From contig CP121313.1 in NCBI GenBank assembly GCA_043513815.1, positions 3,658,001 through 3,722,000 of the forward strand: a stretch of DNA of 64,000 nt, written 5' to 3'. Numbering within the stretch: position 1 is the first letter of the stretch; every line of letters begins with the position of its first letter. The stretch is from JANQIO01 sp043513815 (GTDB taxonomy: Bacteria > Pseudomonadota > Gammaproteobacteria > Pseudomonadales > Halieaceae). Positions 16,285 to 25,500 of this stretch are shown here, piece by piece. The translations under genes were made by a program, and so were the position numbers. A model generated the notes under the pieces. That model ran no database searches and had not been told where the DNA came from. It saw nothing but the letters and a program-made list of their open reading frames with translations.

Positions 16285-17903
16285 ATTTTCCAGCCTGAGG
16301 TGATGGGGTAGCGGCGGTCGCGGCCGAAGCCACGGCGGGTGATGCGCACGCCAATCGGCGCCTGGCGGCGCTTGTACTCATTGATATCCACCAGCCGCAC
16401 GACGCGCTCCACGTCCGCACGCTCAAGACCGGTGGCGATGATGTCCTCGGCGCTCATATCGGCTTCGATGTACAACTCAAGTATCTGGTCCAGCACGTCG
16501 TAGTCCGGCAGGCTGTCCTGGTCTTTCTGGTCGGGCCGCAGCTCCGCCGAGGGCGGCCGGGTGATGACCCGCTCCGGGATCACCGGGCTGCGGCGATTGC
16601 GGTGCTCTGCCAGGGCGTAGACCAGGGTCTTGGGCACATCCTTGAGCACATCGAAGCCACCCGCCATATCGCCGTAGAGCGTCGAATAGCCCACCGCCAT
16701 TTCGCTCTTGTTGCCGGTGGTCAGCACCAGTGAGCCCTTCTTGTTGGATATCGACATCAGCAGCACCCCCCGGCAGCGCGCCTGCAAATTCTCCTCGGTG
16801 GTATCCGCCTCCCGTCCGTCGAACTCCTCTGCCAGACTGGCCATAAAGGCCTCGTAAATGGGCTCGATGGAAATCACCTTGTGGGCCACGCCGAGCCGTG
16901 CGCTTTGCTCTGCGGCGTCCTCGACACTCATTTGCGCGGTGTAGCGGAACGGCATCATCACCGCTTCCACCCGCTCGGGTCCCAGCGCATCGAAAGCCAC
17001 CGCCAACGTCAGCGCCGAGTCTATGCCGCCGGAAAGTCCCAGCACCACGCCGGGGAAGCCGTTCTTGTTCACATAGTCGCGCATGCCCACCACCAGGGCC
17101 TCGTAAACGCTGTCCAACGGGTCCAGCAGGGGGGCTATTTCTGCGGCCGCAAGCCGACAGCGCCCCTGCTCCACCGTGGCGAACAGGCTTTCCCTGGACG
17201 GCAGATACGCCGGGGCCCGGGCGCAGAGCTCGCCGTCGGCATTGACAGCAAAGGAGCCGCCGTCAAACACCAGCTCGTCCTGGCCGCCGACCTGGTTTAC
17301 ATAGACTACGGGTAGCTGGTTGTCCCGGGCACGCCGGGACACGATGGCCTCACGCTCCTGCTGCTTGCCGCGGTGGAACGGCGAAGAGTTCAGGTTCAAC
17401 ACTAATGCAGCACCGGCTTCCCGCGCCCGGGCAATGGGCTCCGGCTCCCAGACGTCTTCACACACGGTCAGCGCCACCGGCAGACCGTGGATATCGACCA
17501 GGCAGGTGCTGTCGCCGGTCTCGAAGTAGCGTTTCTCGTCGAAGACCTGATAGTTGGGCAGGCACTGCTTGGCGTATTCGGCAATGATTTTGCCTTCGTG
17601 GACCACTCCGGCCATGTTGTACAGCTTGCCATCGCGCCGGCGCGGGTAGCCAATCACTGCGTAAGCGTGGTCCACGCCGGCGCACACGCTCGCCAATGCG
17701 GCATCGACCCGGCGTTCCAGGCTGGGGCGCAACAGCAAGTCCTCGGGGGGATAGCCGCACAGGGTCAACTCCGGGAACACCAGCACCGGCCCTGACGACT
17801 CTGACTGCGCCTGGCGTACCAGCGCCAGGATCTGCTCGACGTTGCCGTCGAAATCCCCGACCAGGGTATTGATCTGGGCCATGATGATGTCAAAGGCGGG
17901 CAT
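16275..17903 (-). CDS. nadE: Glutamine-dependent NAD+ synthetase
   Basis: A 542-residue enzyme that amidates nicotinate adenine dinucleotide using ammonia from glutamine. The N-terminal nitrilase-type glutaminase domain (about 1-260) shows the Glu (FPELTLCGYPPED), Lys and Cys (ALTVCEDVWEPE) triad regions. The C-terminal synthetase domain carries the P-loop GLSGGIDSAL near residue 290. The start is the ATG at 17903 (MPAFDIIMAQINTLVGDF), with longer in-frame starts rejected. The C-terminus ends inside a dispersed repeat, so the last residues may not be ancestral. Confidence 0.93.
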   Translation of the reverse strand: MPAFDIIMAQINTLVGDFDGNVEQILALVRQAQSESSGPVLVFPELTLCGYPPEDLLLRPSLERRVDAALASVCAGVDHAYAVIGYPRRRDGKLYNMAGVVHEGKIIAEYAKQCLPNYQVFDEKRYFETGDSTCLVDIHGLPVALTVCEDVWEPEPIARAREAGAALVLNLNSSPFHRGKQQEREAIVSRRARDNQLPVVYVNQVGGQDELVFDGGSFAVNADGELCARAPAYLPSRESLFATVEQGRCRLAAAEIAPLLDPLDSVYEALVVGMRDYVNKNGFPGVVLGLSGGIDSALTLAVAFDALGPERVEAVMMPFRYTAQMSVEDAAEQSARLGVAHKVISIEPIYEAFMASLAEEFDGREADTTEENLQARCRGVLLMSISNKKGSLVLTTGNKSEMAVGYSTLYGDMAGGFDVLKDVPKTLVYALAEHRNRRSPVIPERVITRPPSAELRPDQKDQDSLPDYDVLDQILELYIEADMSAEDIIATGLERADVERVVRLVDINEYKRRQAPIGVRITRRGFGRDRRYPITSGWKIGH

Positions 17904-18041
17904 GTTCCGGGTCCTGTGTGTGGGCCGCATATTGTCTTGCAATGCGCCTTCCTAAGCAAAGTCCCCTGCGGGTAAACTGGTGCACCGCAGGCAGTTTCGA
18001 TGCTGCCCCAGCGGTGCCCCCAGAAGCAGCACGAGTACTTT

Positions 18042-19667
18042 ATGTCGCAGCGGCCGGCCATACTGAACCGACCCTCCCCGCCCCTACAGGCACAGCAGAA
18101 GGTCTCGCTGTTCCGCATCTATGTGGCCTATCGCTCGATCCTGTCGATCGTGCTGCTGCTGAGCCCGCTCAGTTCCGAGACCCGGCAGCTGCTGGGCGAA
18201 CTGAACCCCGAGCTCTACCTGGTGGTGGCTATTGTGTTCCTCGCCACCAACCTGGTGCTGCTGGCGCTGATGCAGACCCGGCTGATCCACGAACGGGCGG
18301 TGCAGTTCAGTGTCTTCTCAATCGACATTCTCGTTATTACCCTGCTGTCAGATACCAGCGGCGGTATGTCCAGCGGATTGCCCATTCTGCTGGTGGCGAC
18401 CGCCGCCGCCAGTGCCGTGGTCATCGATATCGCCAGTATCGCCACGCTGATTGCGGCACTCAGCGTGATTGCTATCCTCGCCGACACCCTGCGTCTGATC
18501 AACGAGGGCCACCTGAGCCTGGACAGCCTGCTGCCGGCCGGATTGCTGAGCGCCCTGGTATTCGCGGTTTCCCTGATGATTCAGATGGTGGCACGCAGGG
18601 TGGGCCGGGCCGAGGCTCTGGCCCGGGACCAGGCGGAAGACCTGTACAACCTGCAGCGCCTAAATGAGCAGATCGTCCGCAACCTGGAGACAGGCATCCT
18701 GCTGGTTTACGCCGACGAGTCGGTCAGGGTCATGAACCAGGCCGCCGCACGCCTGCTGGACCCGAACCGCCCGATGGCCCTGGAACAGGGTCGCGGGCTG
18801 GAGGACTACCACGCGCTGCTGGCGAAGCAGTTCGAAGCCTGGAAGGAGTCCGGCACCCATCAAGCCGCCCCCCTGCACATCGCCGACGACGCGCCGCAGG
18901 TGGTCGCCAACTTCAGCCAGCTGGCGGAATCCGGCGAAGGCGCAGCACTGGTATTCCTGCAGGACTACACCGCCGTCACCCAGCAGGCCCAGTCCCTGAA
19001 GCTGACATCCCTGGGCCGGCTGACTGCCAGTATCGCCCACGAGATTCGCAACCCCCTCGGTGCCGTGAGTCACGCCGCCCAGCTATTGGCGGAATCCGAG
19101 CAACTGGCGCAGCACGACGAGGAACTGGCCGGCATCATCCAGCACCACGCCAAGCGCATGAACAGTGTGATAGAGAACGTGCTGCAAATCAGCCGGCGCC
19201 AGCCGCCCAACCCCCAGCGACTGGCACTGAAAGGCTGGCTGCAGAGTTTTATTCAACAATATCGCCAGACTCAGCCGGAGCGAGTCGAACTGGAACTCAC
19301 GCTACCTGATGACTGGCTGGAGGTGACCTTTGACCCCGCGCACCTGGAACGGGTGCTGGGCAACCTGCTGGACAACGGCCTGCGCCACAGCCAGGCTGGT
19401 GACGGCACAGGCCGCGTCAGCATCGTGGTGGAGAAGGATCCAGGCGCCCAGCGCTGCGTGATCGACGTGATTGACTCGGGGCCGGGTGTGGCCGAGTCAG
19501 AGCGCGCAAAATTATTCGAGCCATTTTATACTACCGTCGATAAGGGCACGGGGCTTGGTCTGTATCTCAGCAAGGAACTGTGCGAAATCAATAATGCAAC
19601 GCTGACCTATCGGCCCACCGCCGCCGGGCAAAGCTGCTTCCGATTGACGGTAACTCGGTTGGTTTGA
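18042..19667 (+). CDS. pilS: Sensor histidine kinase PilS
   Basis: This 541-residue kinase has six predicted transmembrane helices in the first 190 residues, a PAS-like sensor region (about 215-320), the H box SIAHEIRNPLGAVSHAAQ near residue 335, and a HATPase domain (N box NLLDNGLRHS, G1 SGPGVAESE, G2 GTGLGLYLS). PilS pairs with PilR to control pilin transcription through sigma-54. An alternative start at 18000 would add 14 residues. pilR follows directly, and the locus order matches Pseudomonas. Confidence 0.92.
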   Translation: MSQRPAILNRPSPPLQAQQKVSLFRIYVAYRSILSIVLLLSPLSSETRQLLGELNPELYLVVAIVFLATNLVLLALMQTRLIHERAVQFSVFSIDILVITLLSDTSGGMSSGLPILLVATAAASAVVIDIASIATLIAALSVIAILADTLRLINEGHLSLDSLLPAGLLSALVFAVSLMIQMVARRVGRAEALARDQAEDLYNLQRLNEQIVRNLETGILLVYADESVRVMNQAAARLLDPNRPMALEQGRGLEDYHALLAKQFEAWKESGTHQAAPLHIADDAPQVVANFSQLAESGEGAALVFLQDYTAVTQQAQSLKLTSLGRLTASIAHEIRNPLGAVSHAAQLLAESEQLAQHDEELAGIIQHHAKRMNSVIENVLQISRRQPPNPQRLALKGWLQSFIQQYRQTQPERVELELTLPDDWLEVTFDPAHLERVLGNLLDNGLRHSQAGDGTGRVSIVVEKDPGAQRCVIDVIDSGPGVAESERAKLFEPFYTTVDKGTGLGLYLSKELCEINNATLTYRPTAAGQSCFRLTVTRLV

Positions 19668-19729
19668 CACTGCGAGCGGCCGGAGCCGTCGCGAGTGGGC
19701 ATGCAGCGAAAACAGCGTGGACAGGGGCC

Positions 19730-21091
19730 ATGACAACCAAGACCGTACTGATTGTTGACGACGAACCGGATATCCGGCAATTGCTGGATATCACGCTCAG
19801 TCGCATGGGCCTGGAAACCCGCACCGCCGCCGATCTGGCCGAGGCGCATTCCGCCCTTGAGCAGGGCGATACCGATCTGTGCCTGACAGATATGAAGCTG
19901 CCTGACGGCAACGGCATTAGCCTGGTGGAACACATTGCCCAGCACCACAGCGACACGCCAGTGGCCATGATCACCGCCCACGGCAGTGTGGAGACGGCCA
20001 TTACAGCGCTCAAGGCCGGCGCTTTCGATTTTATCAGCAAACCCATTGAACTCGAGCGGCTGCGCAGCCTGGTGGTCAACGCCCTCAAGCTGGAACCCGG
20101 CAGCGCCGGCGAGACACAGGACACCACCCTGATTGGCGAAACCCCGGAGATTGCCGATCTCCGCGCCCAGGTCAACAAGCTGGCGCGCAGCCAGGCGCCG
20201 GTCTACATCAGCGGCGAGTCCGGCAGTGGCAAGGAGATCGTGGCGCGCTTGATCCATTCCAGAGGCCCGCGTTCCAGCGGGCCCTTCATCCCCGTCAACT
20301 GCGGCGCAATACCACCGGAGCTGATGGAAAGCGAACTGTTCGGTCACACCAGGGGCAGCTTCACCGGCGCCACCGACGATAAATCCGGCCTGTTCCAGGC
20401 CGCCCGCGGCGGCACCCTGTTTCTCGATGAGGTGGCCGATCTGCCCATGTCCATGCAGGTGAAACTGCTGCGGGCAATACAGGAAAAAGCCGTGCGCCCG
20501 ATCGGTGCCTCGGCGGAGGTCGCCACCGATGTTCGCGTGCTCAGCGCAACCCACAAGGACCTGGCAAAAGAGGTCACCGAAAGCCGCTTTCGCAGCGACC
20601 TGTACTACCGCATCAACGTTATCGGCTTGCACGTGCCCAGCCTGCGTGAACGCCGCCAGGATATCCCGCTGCTGGCCAACTTCATGTTGCAACGGCTGGC
20701 CAATGCGCCCGAGCAACCCCTGCTGCGGCTCTCGGAGGCGGCCATGGACGCCCTGGTTGGCTACGATTTCCCGGGCAATGTGCGAGAACTGGAGAATATC
20801 CTCGAACGCGCCTGCACCCTCTGCGCCGGTGAGCGTATCGAGGTAGATGATTTGCGCCTGTCCCAGGGCATCGAGCTGGATCCCCCGCCCGAACCCATAC
20901 GGTCCGGTGGGCCACCGCCGGTGGAGGAGGCCTTCGGCAATCTCGACGACTACCTGGAGAATATTGAGCGTGAAGTGCTGACCCGGGCCCTGGAGCAGTC
21001 GCGCTGGAACAAGACGGCCGCCGCCAAACTCCTCGGCATCAGCTTCCGCTCCCTGCGCTACCGACTCAAAAAGCTCGAATTGGACGACTGA
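19730..21091 (+). CDS. pilR: Sigma-54-dependent response regulator PilR
   Basis: A 453-residue NtrC-family activator. The receiver domain has VDDEPD and a phospho-acceptor Asp in CLTDMKLPDG (near residue 54). The AAA+ domain has Walker A GESGSGKE, the sigma-54 contact GAFTGA-equivalent GSFTGATDDK and Walker B GGTLFLDEV. A C-terminal Fis-type helix-turn-helix is present (NKTAAAKLLGISFRSLRYRLKKL). I start at ATG 19730, with AGGGG just upstream, rather than at the alternative codon at 19664. It probably activates pilA or minor pilin promoters elsewhere. Confidence 0.94.
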   Translation: MTTKTVLIVDDEPDIRQLLDITLSRMGLETRTAADLAEAHSALEQGDTDLCLTDMKLPDGNGISLVEHIAQHHSDTPVAMITAHGSVETAITALKAGAFDFISKPIELERLRSLVVNALKLEPGSAGETQDTTLIGETPEIADLRAQVNKLARSQAPVYISGESGSGKEIVARLIHSRGPRSSGPFIPVNCGAIPPELMESELFGHTRGSFTGATDDKSGLFQAARGGTLFLDEVADLPMSMQVKLLRAIQEKAVRPIGASAEVATDVRVLSATHKDLAKEVTESRFRSDLYYRINVIGLHVPSLRERRQDIPLLANFMLQRLANAPEQPLLRLSEAAMDALVGYDFPGNVRELENILERACTLCAGERIEVDDLRLSQGIELDPPPEPIRSGGPPPVEEAFGNLDDYLENIEREVLTRALEQSRWNKTAAAKLLGISFRSLRYRLKKLELDD

Positions 21092-21175
21092 CCGCTCTGG
21101 TAGACATTCTGCCCGGCACGCCTCAGACCACCGCTCTACACTGACTCTGGTGAGGAACTAGGGCGATGATCTGCA

Positions 21176-21712
21176 GTGATTCCGAGGAGAACAAACGCGG
21201 GGCTCAGCCTGGTGGAGTGCCTGGTCGTCACGGCCATCCTGGCCGCCACTTTCGGCTTCAGCATGAGCTTCCGGGAATTGTTCGGCAGACAGCACAGGTA
21301 CGCCACAGTGCAGGAGCTACAGCGGCTTGTTCAGTTCACCAGGAGTCAGGCAGTGCACCGGGGCGAGCCCGTTACCCTGTGCGCGGTCGATGACGGCAGG
21401 GAGTGCATCCGCACCTGGTCTGGCAGGAACGTGGCAGTGTTTACCGATGCCAACCGGGATCGACGGGCGGATGATGACGAGCTGCTGCACCTAAGCCGCT
21501 GGGGGCTTGAACGTGGCAGTCTGGTTTGGCGCGCAGCCCTGAGCCGACGCTACCTGGAGTACTCCCCGCTGGGGAGCACCTACCAGAACGGCAGCTTCGT
21601 ATGGTGCGAGAACAAGCACGGAAACCGCGAAGGTGCCGCGGACCTGGTAGTGAGCATCAACCGGGGCGGCCGACCCTATCTTGCAGAGCCAGGGGGAAAA
21701 CGTTGCCCCTGA
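21176..21712 (+). CDS. fimT: FimT/GspH-type minor pilin
   Basis: A 178-residue prepilin-like protein. The class III signal is AG-LSLVECLVVTAILAA near residue 8, with Glu at +5 after the cleavage glycine, followed by the hydrophobic alpha-1 helix. The rest fits the GspH/FimT family (a VQELQRLVQFTRSQAVHRGEPVTLC block). It follows pilR, in the position of fimT in Pseudomonas, and is convergent with the main minor-pilin operon. The start is GTG 21176. FimT proteins can take part in DNA uptake by type IV pili. Confidence 0.8.
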   Translation: MIPRRTNAGLSLVECLVVTAILAATFGFSMSFRELFGRQHRYATVQELQRLVQFTRSQAVHRGEPVTLCAVDDGRECIRTWSGRNVAVFTDANRDRRADDDELLHLSRWGLERGSLVWRAALSRRYLEYSPLGSTYQNGSFVWCENKHGNREGAADLVVSINRGGRPYLAEPGGKRCP

Positions 21713-21735
21713 CCCAGAGCTGCACTGTTGAGCGC

Positions 21736-22056
21736 TCAGGAAGGCGGGACTGGCTGCTCGTACAACTCCATTAGCTCGCCATCGTCGCGTATCAGCATGA
21801 CCCAGAAGCGGTCTACCTCGCTGGCGTTGACGCGATAATACAGCGTGTCGTCACGGCGCAACTGGCGCTCTACCTTGGTGACAAAGGCATTCGGCTTGGC
21901 GGCTTTGATCGCGGCCTTCACATGGGCTGGTAGCCCCTCCAGTGCCACCACCTGGTCTGCCGGTCGGTCGCGCTCGTTCACATCATTGTCGGTCTGCCCG
22001 AGCACAGCTCCCGACACCAGCATCAGTGCGAGAGTAATAATTTTCATGGTCCGCAT
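21736..22056 (-). CDS. Small periplasmic protein at the end of the pilus locus
   Basis: The product is 106 residues with a signal peptide (MKIITLALMLVSGAVLG). The mature part of about 85 residues contains LPAHVKAAIKAAKP, TKVERQLRRDDTLYYRVNA and DGELMELYEQP. This arrangement recalls PepSY-like small domains, but the match is not firm. A second start at 22047 is possible. It lies 33 bp downstream of pilE on the same strand and may be co-transcribed, so a role in pilus biogenesis is possible but unproven. Confidence 0.65.
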   Translation of the reverse strand: MRTMKIITLALMLVSGAVLGQTDNDVNERDRPADQVVALEGLPAHVKAAIKAAKPNAFVTKVERQLRRDDTLYYRVNASEVDRFWVMLIRDDGELMELYEQPVPPS

Positions 22057-22089
22057 AGTCGCGCCCTCATGTGTCTGAATCTGTCCGCA

Positions 22090-22551
22090 TTATGGTGTCC
22101 AGGTGTTTTCGGTGGCCTGGAAGCCGTTATCGTCTACATCCCAGAATCGCTGTCCCAGCTGGTTGATTCGCAGCGCCCCATCGCCCGCCTGGGGAGAGCC
22201 CGAAGGCGGACGCGCCTCCAGAACATACGAATCCGCAGTAGCAGCCTGGATAGTCAGGTCATAAAACACCGTGTCGCCATCCAGGGGGCAGCGGGCGGGG
22301 TAAAGGGTAGCCGCCGGGGCGCCCGTATCACCGCTGGCCGCTGCACCAAGGTAACTGAAATTCACCGCGTGATGCTTCTCCATGGCCTGGGCGAAACCCA
22401 ACATCACACCCATACAGTCCGAGCGCCTGCTGCGCGTCACCTGGCTGCTATAACCGGGCAAGGCGATGGCCGCGATGATGCCTATGATTACCAGCACAAT
22501 CATTATCTCAATAAGCGTGAAGCCTGCAGACCTGTGGGATTGCTTCAACAT
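22090..22551 (-). CDS. pilE: Type IV minor pilin PilE
   Basis: A 153-residue prepilin with leader MLKQSHRSAG and the N-methylation motif FTLIEIMIVLVIIGIIAAIALP, cleaved after Gly10. Two cysteines (SDCMG, ARCPL) probably form a disulfide. It matches the PilE-type minor pilins that follow pilY1 in the fimU-pilVWXY1-pilE operon and help prime pilus assembly. Its ribosome-binding site (GGAGTAA) overlaps the last codons of pilY1. Unlike Pseudomonas, there is no pilY2 gene between them. Confidence 0.9.
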   Translation of the reverse strand: MLKQSHRSAGFTLIEIMIVLVIIGIIAAIALPGYSSQVTRSRRSDCMGVMLGFAQAMEKHHAVNFSYLGAAASGDTGAPAATLYPARCPLDGDTVFYDLTIQAATADSYVLEARPPSGSPQAGDGALRINQLGQRFWDVDDNGFQATENTWTP

Positions 22552-22556
22552 CGTGG

Positions 22557-25500
22557 TTACTCCTTGCGCCAGAAAGTCTTGTAAACCCTGTCAGCCGTGA
22601 GAATATCTGAAGGTGGCTTTTCCGGGCCGACAAACAGGTCACAACCCCCACCGGTACAGATGATCACCGGCTCGTCAATAATACTACTGGTGCTGAGCTC
22701 CACAGCACGGTCGTTCTCCGACAGGCCATCAACATCATCCCAGGTATTGATCGGCGCACCGTCCAGCAGATTGACCTGGTAAACACGTGTTACGCCTGCC
22801 GCAGCAATACAGCTGCTGCCTGTCGCCGCAGGGTTCGGCTCATAGGTGGTAAACGTCACCACGTTGTTGAAGATCAACGGCTTACTCAGCACCTTCTCGC
22901 CATCGTACAGCGTATCGAAGTAGTACCCCTGTGCCTCATCCAGCAGTACGTAGGCGCCATCGACACCCTCGCCCACATCGTTGTCCGTGGCATCGTACAG
23001 GTCTGCTGTCGTCAACTTGGTGTAGCTCGCCGGCTTGCCAAACACATTGTCCTGCAGAATCACGTAGAACCGGTCCTCGGTACCTTTTGCGAGAGGTCCC
23101 GCCCGGAAACCCGAGCCGATCGCCACTGCGAGCTTCTGCTGGTTGTTCTTCACCACGAGGGCGACGTCAGCCGCATGGTAGAAGCGACGATTTTCCGCCA
23201 GCGAATTGGTCCCTGTGCCGACACCAAGGTCAGCAATCACGCCGCCAGATACCAGATCCGCTGCGGTTTCGGCACCGTTATTGATGTCAAAGCGCCAGAC
23301 CTGGCCACCGACGTCGCCGATGAAGAACATATTGTCGGTGCCGGTTCCCGTAGTATCGAGAATCGCGAGGTCCGCCGGGAAGGAATACTTCATGTCAGCA
23401 AAGGTTTTGGTAAAGCTGGCATCGGGACCGCCTTTCCAGATCAGCGCCCCGGTCATCGCGTCGACGATGTAAATCGCCCTGCCCACGTCGTCTGCGGCAC
23501 GCAGCGAGGTATCGTCCTGATCCTCGTCGTAACCGCCGGCGAAGAACAACACGTCCGTGAGGGTACCGTTCAGATCGATGGTGCCGCGCTGCGGCTGTGA
23601 CCAGGTCTGGCCCAGCTCGGTGAAGTCGCCGGTACCGCCCTTGATGGTCCACATCAGTTCTGGCGAATTGCGGTTGGTAACATCGAGGGCGTAGATATTG
23701 CGCCCACCGCGACGCTGGCCAATGTAAAGGCGTACAAAGTCGCCGGTCCCGGTGGTTATCGCGCCGTCACCATTTGCATCCTCAACCCAGGCCGACACGC
23801 TGCCGTCAAGGCCATACACTTTTGAAAGAGAGGTATCGCCCTCCCGCAGGGTTTTCTGCAGCGGTGCTGACACCTCAGGCATGAACGCAAACCTCTCCGC
23901 ACCAGTTCCCGCGTCCACCGCATGCAGGAAGCCCGCATTGCTGCCGAAGAAGGTGGTGATATCAGGTGCCTCTTCAGTGCCGCCATAGGTCACAGCCACC
24001 GGCTTGGAGTGCAGGGGGTCGGCGATGATATACCGCTTTTCATTGGTAATGCCGTTGCCGTCCTCGTCGTCAACATCCTTGCCCAGGATCCACTCGATGT
24101 GCTCGTCAAACTCTGCATCCGACATGGAGCCCACCCCGAACATGGCTTTGGTCAGGCTGGTATTTTCAGTTTCCACCCTGTTCGCGTCCTGGGTCAGCGT
24201 TGTACTGGTCGAGCCACTGTGATAGGTGTAAATCTTTCGTGACGCCGGTGCCGGGAGCTGACTGTTGGCGCCACTCACCTCCACTTCGGCACCATCCACA
24301 ACCGCCCCCCAGGCGCTCTTGGCTTCATCGCTGAAGAATCCGGTAGACGCATCCAGGGCTGGCTTACCATCGGTGGTGGAGTAGTCGAGAATCTCGTTCT
24401 GATCCCCCAGACGGTATTTCTTGAGGTTGCCGGTCCAGCCCGGCTGTTCGTTGGGGCGGAACACCGCGAAATAGATCTCGCTGCGGTGATTAAGGCGATT
24501 GAACTGGTTGATCGCCGCCACCGGTGCCACGAATGTGCTGTTCACCTTCAGAACACCGGCCAGGATACTCTCTATCGACTCGACCAGCTCATCGGCATTG
24601 CTTGCCTCGACAAAGTCGCCGCCACCCTCATCGGCAATCCGCTTGTACCACTCACTGGAGAAGTTGAATCCGACGGTGTGGGTAGTAATAGACTGCGTCT
24701 GCGGCAAAGGTGACTGGTCTACCGTATTCATGAAGCGGGCGATATCAGTCACGCACTGACCACGGCTGGGAACGCCGTTGGAGTCACACTGGTTGACCCC
24801 AATAAAATCACGCATCTTGCCGCTAGGGCCACTGCGAGAGGGCTCACCGTCCGTGAGCATAATAATGTGGTTTTCCCGCTGGCAGAAATCGACGATAGGC
24901 GATTTATAGCGCGGCTTGGTGCCGCCATTGTTCCTGACATCACTGAGCTTGCAGCTGCCGGTAGCCCTCTCATCGTCACTGCAGGTGCCGTCATATACCG
25001 GGACGTAGGTACCCGGTTCGAGCGCGCCTTCTACCGAGGCGGGACGTACGACACCATTGAGGACCTCGCCGCCGGTATAGTACATCGCCGCTTCATAGAT
25101 CGCGCCCTGGATCGGCGTACCGGAACCCACACGCAGCTCATCCACTTTCTTCTGGATCACCTCGCGCACCAGCTTGGTGTTCTCCACCGTGGTGCCATCG
25201 TCCTTGAATTTGACGACCAGGCGCGGTGCATAAATAGGGTTCCTTTCGTAGCTGCGCACAGACCTGCTGGTGCCGCTGGCGCGGGACACCCGGAAGGACA
25301 TGGCATTGCCAACGGACCAGCCGCCGCGATTGACCACCGACTGCACCAGGCTGGTGATGTCCGTGCTCTCTACGGGCTCATCTTGACTCCAGTCCTCGGC
25401 TATATTCCAGGTCACCGTCGACGACCAACTGCGGCTTTCGACCGTGCCGTTCCGGCTCTCGAATTGGGCCGAATTACTGGTTTGCTCGACTGCAATTCGC

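Noticed and set aside
15458..16426. 322-residue minus-strand frame opposite bamD and running into nadE
   Set aside because: It runs antisense to bamD, has no family match, and its downstream part crosses a dispersed repeat and nadE. It is a shadow of high GC.
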